This document shows, in pieces, positions 1 to 7,497 of a stretch of 24,208 nt of DNA (position 1 is the stretch's first letter; every line of letters starts with the position of its first letter). The stretch covers positions 1 to 24,208 of the forward strand of contig JAEZLF010000301.1 in NCBI GenBank assembly GCA_023435925.1, read 5' to 3'. The stretch comes from Bacillota bacterium. Its GTDB lineage: Bacteria; Bacillota; Clostridia; Acetivibrionales; DTU013. The translations under genes and the position numbers were made by a program. The notes below the pieces were generated by a model, which made no database searches, had not been told where the DNA came from, and saw only the letters and a program-made list of their open reading frames with translations.

Positions 1-2
1 GT

Positions 3-2069
3 TTCATTATATTTGGTCTTATTATTGTTTTTCGTCTATTTAATCTGCAGGTCGTTGATGGCGCAAAGTATAGTGCTTATTCCGAGAGAAGCGTTTTAAA
101 GGAAATTCCGATTGAAGCACCCAGAGGCAAGATCTTTGACAGGAACGGATCACCCATAGCAGTAAATAAACAGGGATTCGCGATACATATTGTCAAGACT
201 GGTATTAATACATCTGAATTAAATGAGATGCTGCTTAAGCTTACTCATGTACTGGAAAAAAATAATGTCAGTCATGTGGATAGCTTCTCTAAATATCTGA
301 CATTTAATCCGATAACGTTTAACAATAAATCTCTCGAAGAAATTGAAAAATGGCAAAAGAATAAAGACAGGCTTGATATGAAGCCGGAGGATGTTAAGCA
401 AACAGCTCGCGAGCTTTTCACCTGGCTAAGAGATGTTAAGTTCAAAATTGACAAGTCCTATACGGACGAGCAGGCCTATAAAATTATGCTGCTGCGATAT
501 GAAATTCTCATTGATAACTGGAATTTTTCCAAAGGTGGAACGGTTACTTTGGCAACTGACGTGAAGATGGATGCCATATCTGAAATTGAGGAGAGGCATC
601 ATGAATTTCCCGGCATTATTACGTCCTCCGAACCGGTCAGAGAGTATGTCGATGCATCAGATTCGGCACATGTGCTTGGCTATATCGGAGCTATATCTTC
701 GAGTCAGTATGACAATCTGAAGGATGAAGGCTATGAGAATAATGATCTGATAGGTAAAGCCGGTGTGGAAAAGACAGCTGAACGGTATCTCAGAGGCAGA
801 GACGGGAAGAAAAGTATTGAAGTGGATACCGGAGGCAGGCTGATTCAGCAGAAGGAAACGGTTGCGGCACTTCCTGGCAGTGATGTGACATTGACTATAG
901 ATAAAAACCTCCAGAAGGTTGCAATGGAATCACTGGCACGTAATATAGATTTTATCAGAAACAAAAAAGAAAATGCAAACTTCGGCGATGCAGATGCAGG
1001 CTCAGTAGTTGTTCTGGGTGTTAATACTGGTGAAGTACTAGCGATGGCAAGTTATCCCGGCTTCGACCCTCAGGTTTTTCTTGCGGGTTCGGAGGACAAA
1101 ATAGCACAGCAGGCAATTATTGACTTGAATAATGATGAGAAAAAACCACAATTGAATAGAACCATTCAGGAGACCTATGCTCCGGGTTCAACCTTCAAGC
1201 CCCTTACCGCTATTGCCGGCCTTGAGAAGGGGATCATTACACCGGCAAACAGTAAAATTTATGATAGCGGTCATACCAACATTGGAGGAAGAGACCTGTA
1301 TTGCCTTGAAAAACCGACGTATGGCCACGGCTGGCTGAATTTAAAAAGTGCGCTGGAGACTTCATGCAACATCTATTTTTATGAGCTTGGTTTTAAAACG
1401 ACTATTGATACCATTGGCGTATGGGCTGACCATTTCGGGCTGGGAAAAAAAACAGGGATTGATCTGCCAAGTGAAGCAGCAGGAACTATGTCTTCAATGG
1501 AGCTTAAAAAGCGCCTCAGAAACGATATCTGGAGACCGGCTGACACGGCGCAGGTATCAATCGGACAGTTTGACAATGCTTTTACTCCGCTGCAGATGGC
1601 GAACTATATCAGTGCTATTGCAAATGGCGGTAAACTATATAAGCCCCATGTTATAAAGAAGGTCGTGAAGTATGACGGTTCGTTGGTGAATGAGGCAGAG
1701 CCTTCCTATACGAAAATACCGGTTCAGCAGTCTACTATTGATGCAGTAAAGGAAGGAATGGTAGCTGTTGCACAATCTATCGACGGTACAGCTTACAAAT
1801 CATTTATCGGACTGCCTTTTGAAGTTGCCGGTAAAACTGGAACAGCTCAGACTTCAAGGGAAGCAACCCGCTCTCCGAATGCATTGTTCGTTTGCTATGC
1901 TCCGGCAGACAACCCGCAGATCGCAATTGCGGTAACAGTGGAAAGAGGTGCTTGGGGCTCCAATGTTGCACCGATTGCACGAGATATCATCGATGAGTAT
2001 TTTGGCCTTAAAAAGGCGAATTCTGACAGTTCTGTGCTAAAGTCAGAAGAACCCTTATTTAATCAATAA
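3..2069 (+). CDS. mrdA: Penicillin-binding protein 2 (peptidoglycan transpeptidase), 5' end outside the window
   Basis: Class B penicillin-binding protein that cross-links peptidoglycan during elongation with the Mre/Rod machinery; membrane-anchored and active outside the cell. The frame is open from base 3 with no start, so the gene begins upstream; 688 residues are present. The first residues are the end of a hydrophobic membrane anchor (FIIFGLIIVFRLF), followed by the dimerisation-domain signature RGKIFDRNGSPIA at residues 41-53. The three transpeptidase motifs are intact: SxxK as STFK at residue 396 (nucleophile Ser), SxN as SCN at residue 454, and KTG at residue 611 in AGKTGTAQT. An ATG at 228 is internal to the dimerisation domain and is not the start. 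Position upstream of minC matches the common clostridial order mreBCD-mrdA-minCDE. The family assignment is firm; PBP2 rather than another class B PBP is inferred from context. Confidence 0.93.
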   Translation, partial: FIIFGLIIVFRLFNLQVVDGAKYSAYSERSVLKEIPIEAPRGKIFDRNGSPIAVNKQGFAIHIVKTGINTSELNEMLLKLTHVLEKNNVSHVDSFSKYLTFNPITFNNKSLEEIEKWQKNKDRLDMKPEDVKQTARELFTWLRDVKFKIDKSYTDEQAYKIMLLRYEILIDNWNFSKGGTVTLATDVKMDAISEIEERHHEFPGIITSSEPVREYVDASDSAHVLGYIGAISSSQYDNLKDEGYENNDLIGKAGVEKTAERYLRGRDGKKSIEVDTGGRLIQQKETVAALPGSDVTLTIDKNLQKVAMESLARNIDFIRNKKENANFGDADAGSVVVLGVNTGEVLAMASYPGFDPQVFLAGSEDKIAQQAIIDLNNDEKKPQLNRTIQETYAPGSTFKPLTAIAGLEKGIITPANSKIYDSGHTNIGGRDLYCLEKPTYGHGWLNLKSALETSCNIYFYELGFKTTIDTIGVWADHFGLGKKTGIDLPSEAAGTMSSMELKKRLRNDIWRPADTAQVSIGQFDNAFTPLQMANYISAIANGGKLYKPHVIKKVVKYDGSLVNEAEPSYTKIPVQQSTIDAVKEGMVAVAQSIDGTAYKSFIGLPFEVAGKTGTAQTSREATRSPNALFVCYAPADNPQIAIAVTVERGAWGSNVAPIARDIIDEYFGLKKANSDSSVLKSEEPLFNQ

Positions 2070-2093
2070 ACGACTTTTTGCGATATATTTTAC

Positions 2094-2121
2094 TTGTCTA
2101 TTTGAGCAATTAATGTAATAA
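2094..2121 (+). promoter_or_regulatory. Weak candidate promoter upstream of minC
   Basis: TTGTCT (2094-2099), 16 bases, TAATAA (2116-2121). It lies in the 142-base gap between mrdA and minC, which has no clear terminator, so minC may equally be transcribed from upstream. A 6-bp dyad (CAATTA / TAATTG) overlaps the -10 region. Confidence 0.3.
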
Positions 2122-2211
2122 TTGTTTGTGTAAGGCTCGGATAAAAATTTCTTCCGCTTCGGAGGTTATTTTTAACGATGCCCGGCATCTTTCATATAGG
2201 GGGTCTGGTCG

Positions 2212-2892
2212 ATGGAAGAAAGCATCATAAGTTTTAAGGCAACGGTAAACGGCCTGATACTGATTATGCGGGAAGAAGACGACTTTGAAACAGTGTATGA
2301 ACACGTTGAAAAGAAGCTGGAGTCTTCCGGAAGATTTTTTAAAGGTGCAAGTATAGCAGTGAAATACCGCGGAAAAAAGCTGACTGCTGAGCAGGAACAA
2401 GTAATAGCCGGGCTTTTGTCAAAAAAGACAAATGCAGAAATAAAAAGCTTTGAGGAAGATACTACCGCAACGCATGCAGTACAGTCCGAGATTGAAAAAA
2501 GCATTGAGAAACCAAAAATGAAGATGGTTTATTTTAAAGGCCTTGAAGAAGGTGTCACAAAGTTTTTTAAGGGTACAGTCCGATCCGGTAAGCTTATCAG
2601 CTTTGAAGGAAATGTGGTTATCATCGGTGATGTAAATCCCGGAGGGGAAGTGTTGGCAACCGGAAACGTAATCGTTATGGGATCCCTGCGCGGAATGGTA
2701 CATGCAGGAGCAGACGGAAATAAGGAAGCGATTGTTGCAGCTTTATGCCTGCAGCCTACGCAGCTGCGTATTGCCGATGTCATCACAAGACCGCCGGATC
2801 AACAGGAAAGCAGGTCGTCACTTGTGCCGGAAATAGCTTTCGTGAAAGATGATCTTGTATATATAGAAAGATTTCTTCCGCAATATAAGTGA
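2212..2892 (+). CDS. minC: Septum site-determining protein MinC
   Basis: Inhibitor of FtsZ ring assembly, recruited to the membrane by MinD to block division near the poles. The protein has 226 residues, normal for MinC. The C-terminal half is the right-handed beta-helix domain, recognised from the glycine-rich string starting at RSGKLISFEGNVVIIGDV and continuing through NPGGEVLATGNVIVMGSLRG and VHAG, which binds MinD. The N-terminal half (about residues 1-100) is the less conserved FtsZ-inhibiting domain. Start at ATG 2212 is supported by AGGGGG at 2198-2203, eight bases upstream. It is followed by minD and minE on the same strand, so the complete Min oscillator set is present, which Clostridia have instead of, or in addition to, DivIVA-based Min systems. 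Confidence 0.93.
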   Translation: MEESIISFKATVNGLILIMREEDDFETVYEHVEKKLESSGRFFKGASIAVKYRGKKLTAEQEQVIAGLLSKKTNAEIKSFEEDTTATHAVQSEIEKSIEKPKMKMVYFKGLEEGVTKFFKGTVRSGKLISFEGNVVIIGDVNPGGEVLATGNVIVMGSLRGMVHAGADGNKEAIVAALCLQPTQLRIADVITRPPDQQESRSSLVPEIAFVKDDLVYIERFLPQYK

Positions 2893-2918
2893 AGCATCTG
2901 GTAAAGTGAAAGCCTTAA

Positions 2919-2947
2919 TTGACAAATGCCTGGAATAGCTATATATT
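2919..2947 (+). promoter_or_regulatory. Near-consensus vegetative promoter for minD
   Basis: TTGACA (2919-2924), 17 bases, TATATT (2942-2947), entirely in the 98-base gap between minC and minD. The -35 is perfect and the -10 has one mismatch to TATAAT. It implies that minD-minE and the MgsA-like gene can be transcribed independently of mrdA-minC. Confidence 0.65.
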
Positions 2948-2990
2948 TTACATAAGGCCTACATTCTAAGGTCATACGGGAGGTATTCGG

Positions 2991-3791
2991 ATGGGTGAAG
3001 TCATAGTTATAACATCGGGAAAAGGCGGTGTCGGCAAAACGACAACTACTGCGAATCTAGGTACAGGATTGGCACTAGCAGGACAAAAGGTTGTCCTTGT
3101 TGACACAGATATCGGTCTTAGGAACCTTGATGTGGTCATGGGTCTGGAAAATAGGATTGTATATGACCTTGTTGATGTAGTAGAGGGCTTTTGCCGGGTC
3201 AAGCAGGCATTGATCAAAGACAAGCGTTACGAAGGCTTATACCTTTTACCTGCTGCCCAGACAAGAGATAAATCAGCAGTGAATCCGCAGCAAATGATGA
3301 AGCTGTGCCAGGAGTTGAAGGAAGAATTTGACTACATACTGGTGGATTGCCCCGCGGGTATTGAACAAGGCTTTAAAAATGCGATAGCCGGTGCGGACAG
3401 GGCTGTAGTTGTGACTACTCCGGAAGTGTCGGCCGTCAGAGATGCCGACAGAATTATCGGCCTTCTGGAAGCAAATGAGGTCAGAAACCCCAAGCTGCTA
3501 ATTAACAGGCTTCGGATGGACATGGTGAAGCGTGGAGATATGATGTCCATTGATGATATTATTGATATATTGGCAATCGGACTGATCGGTGTTGTCCCTG
3601 ATGATGAGAAGATCGTTATATCGACAAACAGGGGAGAACCTGCGATCAATGATGAAAAATCATTGGCAGGACAAGCCTATAGAAATATCGTAAGAAGGAT
3701 TATGGGTGAAGAAGTTCCGTTTTTGGATCTGGATGAAAACCAGGGATTTGTACTAAAGTTGAAAAAACTATTTGGCCTGAAGGCGAACTGA
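2991..3791 (+). CDS. minD: Septum site-determining protein MinD, membrane ATPase
   Basis: ParA/MinD-family ATPase that dimerises on the membrane with ATP, recruits MinC, and is released by MinE-stimulated hydrolysis. The deviant Walker A motif KGGVGKTT is at residues 11-18, with signature lysines at 11 and 16. Further ATPase motifs are VDTDIGLRNLDVVMG and VDCPAG. The C-terminal amphipathic membrane-targeting helix is clear (residues about 250-266, LKLKKLFGLKAN). Length 266 is typical. Start ATG 2991 follows a GGGAGG Shine-Dalgarno after the promoter at 2919. minE begins 15 bases after the stop. Confidence 0.97.
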   Translation: MGEVIVITSGKGGVGKTTTTANLGTGLALAGQKVVLVDTDIGLRNLDVVMGLENRIVYDLVDVVEGFCRVKQALIKDKRYEGLYLLPAAQTRDKSAVNPQQMMKLCQELKEEFDYILVDCPAGIEQGFKNAIAGADRAVVVTTPEVSAVRDADRIIGLLEANEVRNPKLLINRLRMDMVKRGDMMSIDDIIDILAIGLIGVVPDDEKIVISTNRGEPAINDEKSLAGQAYRNIVRRIMGEEVPFLDLDENQGFVLKLKKLFGLKAN

Positions 3792-3806
3792 GAGGGAGGA
3801 AGTTAA

Positions 3807-4091
3807 ATGCTGCTCGATTTCAGTAAAATTTTTGGCAAGCCGAAGCAATCCAAGGACGTGGCAAAAGAGAGATTGAAGCTGGTTTTGATCCATGACCGGG
3901 CGAATGTCTCGCCACAGTTCCTGGAAATGCTGAAAAGTGAAATCATTAAGGTTATTACAAATTATATGGATATTGATGAAAGCGCACTGGATATACAGCT
4001 CACAAAGACGAAAAGCGATGACGGAGAGCATATAGTGCCGGCATTATATGCAAGTATCCCCATCAGAAATATAAAAAGCAGTGGGAAATAA
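3807..4091 (+). CDS. minE: Cell division topological specificity factor MinE
   Basis: Activates MinD ATPase and drives pole-to-pole oscillation of MinCD. The 94-residue protein shows the standard parts: a short hydrophobic N-terminus for membrane contact (MLLDFSKIFG), the MinD-binding segment AKERLKLVLIHDRAN at about residues 19-33, and a C-terminal dimerisation domain of beta and alpha segments (LDIQLTKTKS, VPALYASIPI). Start ATG 3807 has AGGGAGG just upstream. It lies 15 bases after minD and 15 bases before the MgsA-like gene, so the three are almost certainly co-transcribed. Confidence 0.95.
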   Translation: MLLDFSKIFGKPKQSKDVAKERLKLVLIHDRANVSPQFLEMLKSEIIKVITNYMDIDESALDIQLTKTKSDDGEHIVPALYASIPIRNIKSSGK

Positions 4092-4106
4092 GGTAAAGCA
4101 AGGAAT

Positions 4107-4505
4107 ATGAATATTGCACTGATAGCACATGATAAAAAGAAGGAATTGATTGTGGACCTGTGTATTGCCTATAAAGGTATTCTGCAGCAGCATTCTTTGT
4201 TTGCTACAGGAACGACAGGCTCTTTTATAAAAGAAGGTACAGGTCTTCCGGTTTATTTATTCTCCTCCGGAATGCTGGGCGGTACGCAGCAGCTTGCTGC
4301 AAGGGTATCTCTTAATGAAATGGATCTTGTCATCTTCTTAAGGGATCCGGTGACTCCCAGGGAATATGAACCGGACATGAACTCGTTGCTTAGACTTTGT
4401 GATTTGAACAATATCCCGTTTGCAACGAATATTGCAACGGCAGAAATGCTTATAAAGGGCCTGGAAAGAGGAGATCTTTCATGGCGGGAATTAATCGGCA
4501 GGTGA
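4107..4505 (+). CDS. mgsA: Methylglyoxal-synthase-like protein with two catalytic residues replaced
   Basis: MgsA converts dihydroxyacetone phosphate to methylglyoxal and phosphate. This 132-residue protein aligns end to end with the family at a constant offset of 11 from E. coli numbering. Retained: His8-Asp9 (His19-Asp20), the phosphate-binding run ATGTTG (residues 33-38), Asp80 (Asp91) in RDP, Asp90 (Asp101), and the NIPFATNIATAE segment. Not retained: the catalytic base Asp71 is Thr60 (GGTQQ instead of GGDQQ) and His98 is Tyr87 (REYEPD instead of PHEPD). The codons ACG and TAT are unambiguous and the frame is clean. The fold and probable phosphate-ligand binding are therefore supported, but methylglyoxal production is doubtful. 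It is the last gene before a terminator, 15 bases after minE; the SD is weak (AAGCAAGGA). It could be a divergent active enzyme or a ligand-sensing pseudoenzyme. Confidence 0.85.
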   Translation: MNIALIAHDKKKELIVDLCIAYKGILQQHSLFATGTTGSFIKEGTGLPVYLFSSGMLGGTQQLAARVSLNEMDLVIFLRDPVTPREYEPDMNSLLRLCDLNNIPFATNIATAEMLIKGLERGDLSWRELIGR

Positions 4506-4507
4506 AG

Positions 4508-4533
4508 AAACGGTGTATACACACCGTTTTTTT
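4508..4533 (+). terminator. Rho-independent terminator after the MgsA-like gene
   Basis: Perfect 9-bp stem AAACGGTGT (4508-4516) / ACACCGTTT (4521-4529), loop ATAC, with a run of seven T at 4527-4533. It begins three bases after the stop codon and separates the mrdA/min block from the spoIVF genes. Confidence 0.9.
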
Positions 4534-4542
4534 GTTGCTCTT

Positions 4543-4575
4543 GTATACATAAATATATCATCTCATCAATATAAT
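4543..4575 (+). promoter_or_regulatory. Candidate promoter region of the spoIVF operon
   Basis: TATAAT at 4570-4575, with no good TTGACA-like -35 at 16-18 bases. In Bacillus subtilis spoIVF is transcribed by the mother-cell factor sigma-E; the GTATAC at 4543-4548 and the AT-rich -10 are loosely compatible with that but do not prove it. Confidence 0.3.
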
Positions 4576-4623
4576 TTACAAAAGGGTTTCATTGTTATTA
4601 AGAGGTACAGGAGATGAGATGAT

Positions 4624-5538
4624 ATGGAGAACTCCATGGCGAGGAAAAATTATGCAAGACACCCTGTTGCTCCCAGACGCCGCAGGAGGTCGCCTCAAAC
4701 AGGCAGCAGTGGCCTGAAGCAGATCATGGTCCGTCAGTTAATTATTTGTTTGATATTACTGATCATGGTCATCATTATTAAAAACATCAACATTTCAATT
4801 ACTAATTTTGCAACGGAAAAAGTGAAATATGTACTGAGCTACCATGTAGAGTTAGAAAACGTTTTTTCGACCATAGAGAAATATGTTACTGACATTAGAA
4901 GCAGCATTATACCTGTAACAGCAGATAAGTCTGGTTCAGACGATGCATCGGACTTGACCGGTACTTCAACTTCAAGCACAACTCCAACTTCAAGTACAGC
5001 TCCAGCTTCAAGTACAACTCCAGCTTCTACTACAACTCCAGCTACAATCGCGGCTCCTCAGATTGCTACGATTGATGATGCGGACAGCACTTATGAAACC
5101 TCTGTTCTTGGTATAAGCAGTGAAAACGAAGCCATCCATCTGCAAAATATGATACTTCCTGTTCATGGGACTTTGAGTTCATTATACGGTGAAAGGATTG
5201 ATGCAGCTGCAGAAACCGGCAGGATACACCATGGGATTGATATCAGCGTAGAAACAGTCAGTAATATTGTTGCAGTGCTGGATGGAGAAGTAATCGATGC
5301 AGGATCAACGCCGGCATATGGAAATTTTTTAAAGCTAAGTCACGCAGATGGTATTGAGACGATCTATGCAAATTGTTCCACGCTGATAGCTCAAAAGGGC
5401 AATAAGGTAAAACAGGGGGATGTAATTGCCAATTTAGACAGTAAAGCCTCATCAGCCGGTCTTCATTTACATTTTGAGATATGGAAAGACGGAAATACTG
5501 CAGATCCGCTTGAGTACATCAGTGTACCTGCCGGGTGA
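4624..5538 (+). CDS. spoIVFA: SpoIVFA-like membrane protein with M23 (LytM) peptidase-fold domain
   Basis: Probable regulator/anchor of the intramembrane protease encoded next; in B. subtilis SpoIVFA holds SpoIVFB inactive at the outer forespore membrane until signalled. Order in the 304 residues: basic N-terminus with RRRRR near residue 20, one membrane segment (about 35-52), coil, a Ser/Thr/Pro-rich linker (about 105-145), and a C-terminal LytM domain (about 178-300). Zinc-ligand positions are present: His202 and Asp206 in HHGID, His283 in HLHFE. His281 is also kept. However, the active-site His of the usual YAHL motif (LytM His260) is Asn250 (YANC), so hydrolase activity is doubtful. Start ATG 4624 has AGGAG ten bases upstream; ATG 4636 is an alternative. 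The gene overlaps the next by four bases. The SpoIVFA call rests mainly on the coupled SpoIVFB gene. Confidence 0.82.
   Translation: MENSMARKNYARHPVAPRRRRRSPQTGSSGLKQIMVRQLIICLILLIMVIIIKNINISITNFATEKVKYVLSYHVELENVFSTIEKYVTDIRSSIIPVTADKSGSDDASDLTGTSTSSTTPTSSTAPASSTTPASTTTPATIAAPQIATIDDADSTYETSVLGISSENEAIHLQNMILPVHGTLSSLYGERIDAAAETGRIHHGIDISVETVSNIVAVLDGEVIDAGSTPAYGNFLKLSHADGIETIYANCSTLIAQKGNKVKQGDVIANLDSKASSAGLHLHFEIWKDGNTADPLEYISVPAG
4969..5058 (+). repeat. 18-bp in-frame tandem repeat in the SpoIVFA-like linker
   Basis: Units at 4969, 4987, 5005, 5023 and a degenerate one at 5041, each 18 bases and each encoding six residues of the form (T/A)S(S/T)T(T/A)P. Neighbouring full units differ at one to three bases, as expected for recent slippage duplication. 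The repeats form a flexible extracytoplasmic linker between the membrane segment and the LytM domain. Confidence 0.9.
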
Positions 5539-6440
5539 GGACGAAAATACGGGGAACAGAGATACATGTGAGTCTATGGGTCATTTTTGTGCCGCCGCTG
5601 ATACTGGTGACCGGTTGCTTTCGAGAGTACTTGGCAGCTTTCATATCTATATTATTGCATGAAATAGGCCATATTGCAGCAGCAAACCTGTTCGGATGCC
5701 GGCTTGATTGCTTACGGTTTACGCCCCTCGGGTTTACGGCATCGCTCAATGACAGGAAGTGCTCCAGAGCAGGCTCCATCATACTATATTTTGCCGGTCC
5801 GGCTGCAAATTTGCTGATTTTTGGAATAGGATTATTAGCATCAGTTGAATTTCCGGCTTTCAATGAAGAGTTTAAGTTGATATCATTGACAAACCTGCTG
5901 CTGGCGCTGTTTAACCTGATGCCCGTATTTCCGCTTGACGGAGGAAGAATCATGCTGGAGATTCTTGCAGGCAGTATGGGACTGCTGGCTGCAGGTAAGC
6001 TGCTGCGCAGAGTGGCTTTCATTTTTTCAGTGACAGTACTTGCAGCTGGATTTTATCTGCTGTATTTATCTGCATTTAATTTCAGTCTCGCAATCATTGG
6101 ACTATATTTTATCGTATTATTAAGGACGGGAAGAATGGAGAATGCTTTTATGAATATCAGACAAATGATATATCGACGCTCAAAGCTCTTGAAAAAGGGA
6201 ATATATCCTGCACGAGACCTTGTTGTCCTAAAAAGTACGCTGGTAAGTGAAGCAATTAAAAGCATGGACTTTGACCGGTTTCATCTAATCTACGTACTGG
6301 ATGAGCATTTGCAGATTCATAAAATATTGACAGAAAATGAAATCATGGATGCCATTACACAGGCAGATGGTAATGACACCATGACATTTGAGTTACTTTT
6401 TGATGAAGCGGTAAAGCCTATAGAAGAGGAAACCACTTAA
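5535..6440 (+). CDS. spoIVFB: SpoIVFB-like site-2 intramembrane metalloprotease
   Basis: M50-family protease that in spore formers cleaves pro-sigma-K in the mother cell. The 301 residues contain HEIGH at 42-46 (zinc ligands and catalytic Glu) inside a membrane segment and the third ligand motif NLMP...PLDGGR with Asp135, followed by further hydrophobic helices. The C-terminal third (about 205-301) is a soluble CBS-like domain, which in the B. subtilis enzyme senses ATP. The start is GTG 5535, overlapping the upstream TGA as GTGA. No Shine-Dalgarno is visible there, so translational coupling to the SpoIVFA-like gene is likely and explains the start choice. The spacing and pairing are those of the spoIVF operon. 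A pro-sigma-K substrate is inferred and not seen here. Confidence 0.9.
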   Translation: MRTKIRGTEIHVSLWVIFVPPLILVTGCFREYLAAFISILLHEIGHIAAANLFGCRLDCLRFTPLGFTASLNDRKCSRAGSIILYFAGPAANLLIFGIGLLASVEFPAFNEEFKLISLTNLLLALFNLMPVFPLDGGRIMLEILAGSMGLLAAGKLLRRVAFIFSVTVLAAGFYLLYLSAFNFSLAIIGLYFIVLLRTGRMENAFMNIRQMIYRRSKLLKKGIYPARDLVVLKSTLVSEAIKSMDFDRFHLIYVLDEHLQIHKILTENEIMDAITQADGNDTMTFELLFDEAVKPIEEETT

Positions 6441-6466
6441 TTATTCTTTCCTGAACCCGTTTGCAT

Positions 6467-7333
6467 TTATATATAGCCTGCCCCTTTCATGATTTCGGCT
6501 GTGGAGTTGGGTCTGTTCATTGTATAGAGATGTATCCCGTCTGCACCATTATCGATAAGGTCTCTTATTTGCTGTGCGGCATACTCAATTCCGGCTTTCT
6601 TTAGGTCCTCAGGATTATCCTGGTATTTATCCATCATTAATACCAGTTTGGCAGGGATGGAACAACCGCTTTTTGCAGTAATCGATTTGATCTGCTCTGA
6701 CTTGAATATTGGCATAACACCTGCTGTGATAGGACAGTGAATGCCTGCTGCACGTGCTTTTTCAATGAAATCATAAAACAGCCTGTTATCAAAGAATAGC
6801 TGAGTGACAAGAAAATCGGCTCCGACCTCAACTTTCTCTTTCACATGGGCTAAATCTTCACTCAGCCTTTTTGCATCCACATGGCCCTCTACATACGCCG
6901 CAGCTGCAATACAAAAATTATTAACCTTTCTGATGCGGTTTATCAATTCATAAGCATAGCTGAAAACGTTTTTACTGAAATCAAAATCCGGTTGGTTTAC
7001 CGGAGCATCTCCCCTTAATGCGAGGATGTTCTCAAGACCCAATTCATGCATGTTAAGAAGCATCTGATCAATTTCTTCACTGGTATGTCCCACGCAGGTG
7101 AAATGAGCCATACTCTCAATTTGATACATGTTTTTGACCCTTGTAGCAATTTCAAGAGTGCGCCCCTTCTGACTGCCGCCCGCTCCGTAAGTAACGCTTA
7201 TATAATCCGGCTTGAGTGCTGCAAATTTATCCAGCTGCTCATAAATGGCTTCCAGCGGAACATCCTGTTTCGGCGGAAATAATTCAAATGAAATAACCGG
7301 CTTTTTTGTTTTAAATTTCTGTATGATCCTCAT
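6467..7333 (-). CDS. metF: 5,10-methylenetetrahydrofolate reductase
   Basis: Flavoprotein that reduces 5,10-methylene-THF to 5-methyl-THF for methionine synthesis or, in acetogens, the methyl branch of the Wood-Ljungdahl pathway. Family motifs in order: SFELFPPK with Glu17 (E. coli Glu28, catalytic), VTYGAGGS, LRGDAP with Asp109 (E. coli Asp120, flavin), AAYVEGH, TQLFFD, and GVMPI. Length 288 is normal for the bacterial enzyme. Start: ATG at 7333 has GGAGG five bases upstream; the in-frame TTG at 7345 overlaps that SD and is rejected. It converges on spoIVFB with only 26 bases between stops and no evident terminator. It has its own promoter. No metH or acetogenesis gene is adjacent, so the pathway role cannot be decided here. 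Confidence 0.95.
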   Translation of the reverse strand: MRIIQKFKTKKPVISFELFPPKQDVPLEAIYEQLDKFAALKPDYISVTYGAGGSQKGRTLEIATRVKNMYQIESMAHFTCVGHTSEEIDQMLLNMHELGLENILALRGDAPVNQPDFDFSKNVFSYAYELINRIRKVNNFCIAAAAYVEGHVDAKRLSEDLAHVKEKVEVGADFLVTQLFFDNRLFYDFIEKARAAGIHCPITAGVMPIFKSEQIKSITAKSGCSIPAKLVLMMDKYQDNPEDLKKAGIEYAAQQIRDLIDNGADGIHLYTMNRPNSTAEIMKGAGYI

Positions 7334-7367
7334 AGATGCCTCCAATTGTTACTTTTTTGTCAAACAT

Positions 7368-7395
7368 ATTATAGCATATATTGGAGGGAGGTCAA
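7368..7395 (-). promoter_or_regulatory. Promoter of metF
   Basis: On the minus strand: TTGACC (7395-7390), 16 bases, TATAAT (7373-7368). The -10 is perfect and the -35 has one mismatch. It sits 35 bases upstream of the metF ATG. Confidence 0.7.
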
Positions 7396-7442
7396 GTACA
7401 ATTAAATGGCTACCAAATACAATTGGAATTTTTCCACTATCG

Positions 7443-7497
7443 AAAAATTTCATTTTGAACTGAAGCGTTATAAGAGATGCTTTTGCTTCAATGAAAT
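7443..7497 (-). terminator. Possible terminator of the serine hydrolase gene
   Basis: On the minus strand, beginning at the stop codon: paired segments ATTTCATT...AATGAAAT and GAAGC...GCTTC with a seven-base bulge and a long loop, followed by TTTTTC. The hairpin is imperfect, so this is tentative. Confidence 0.3.
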
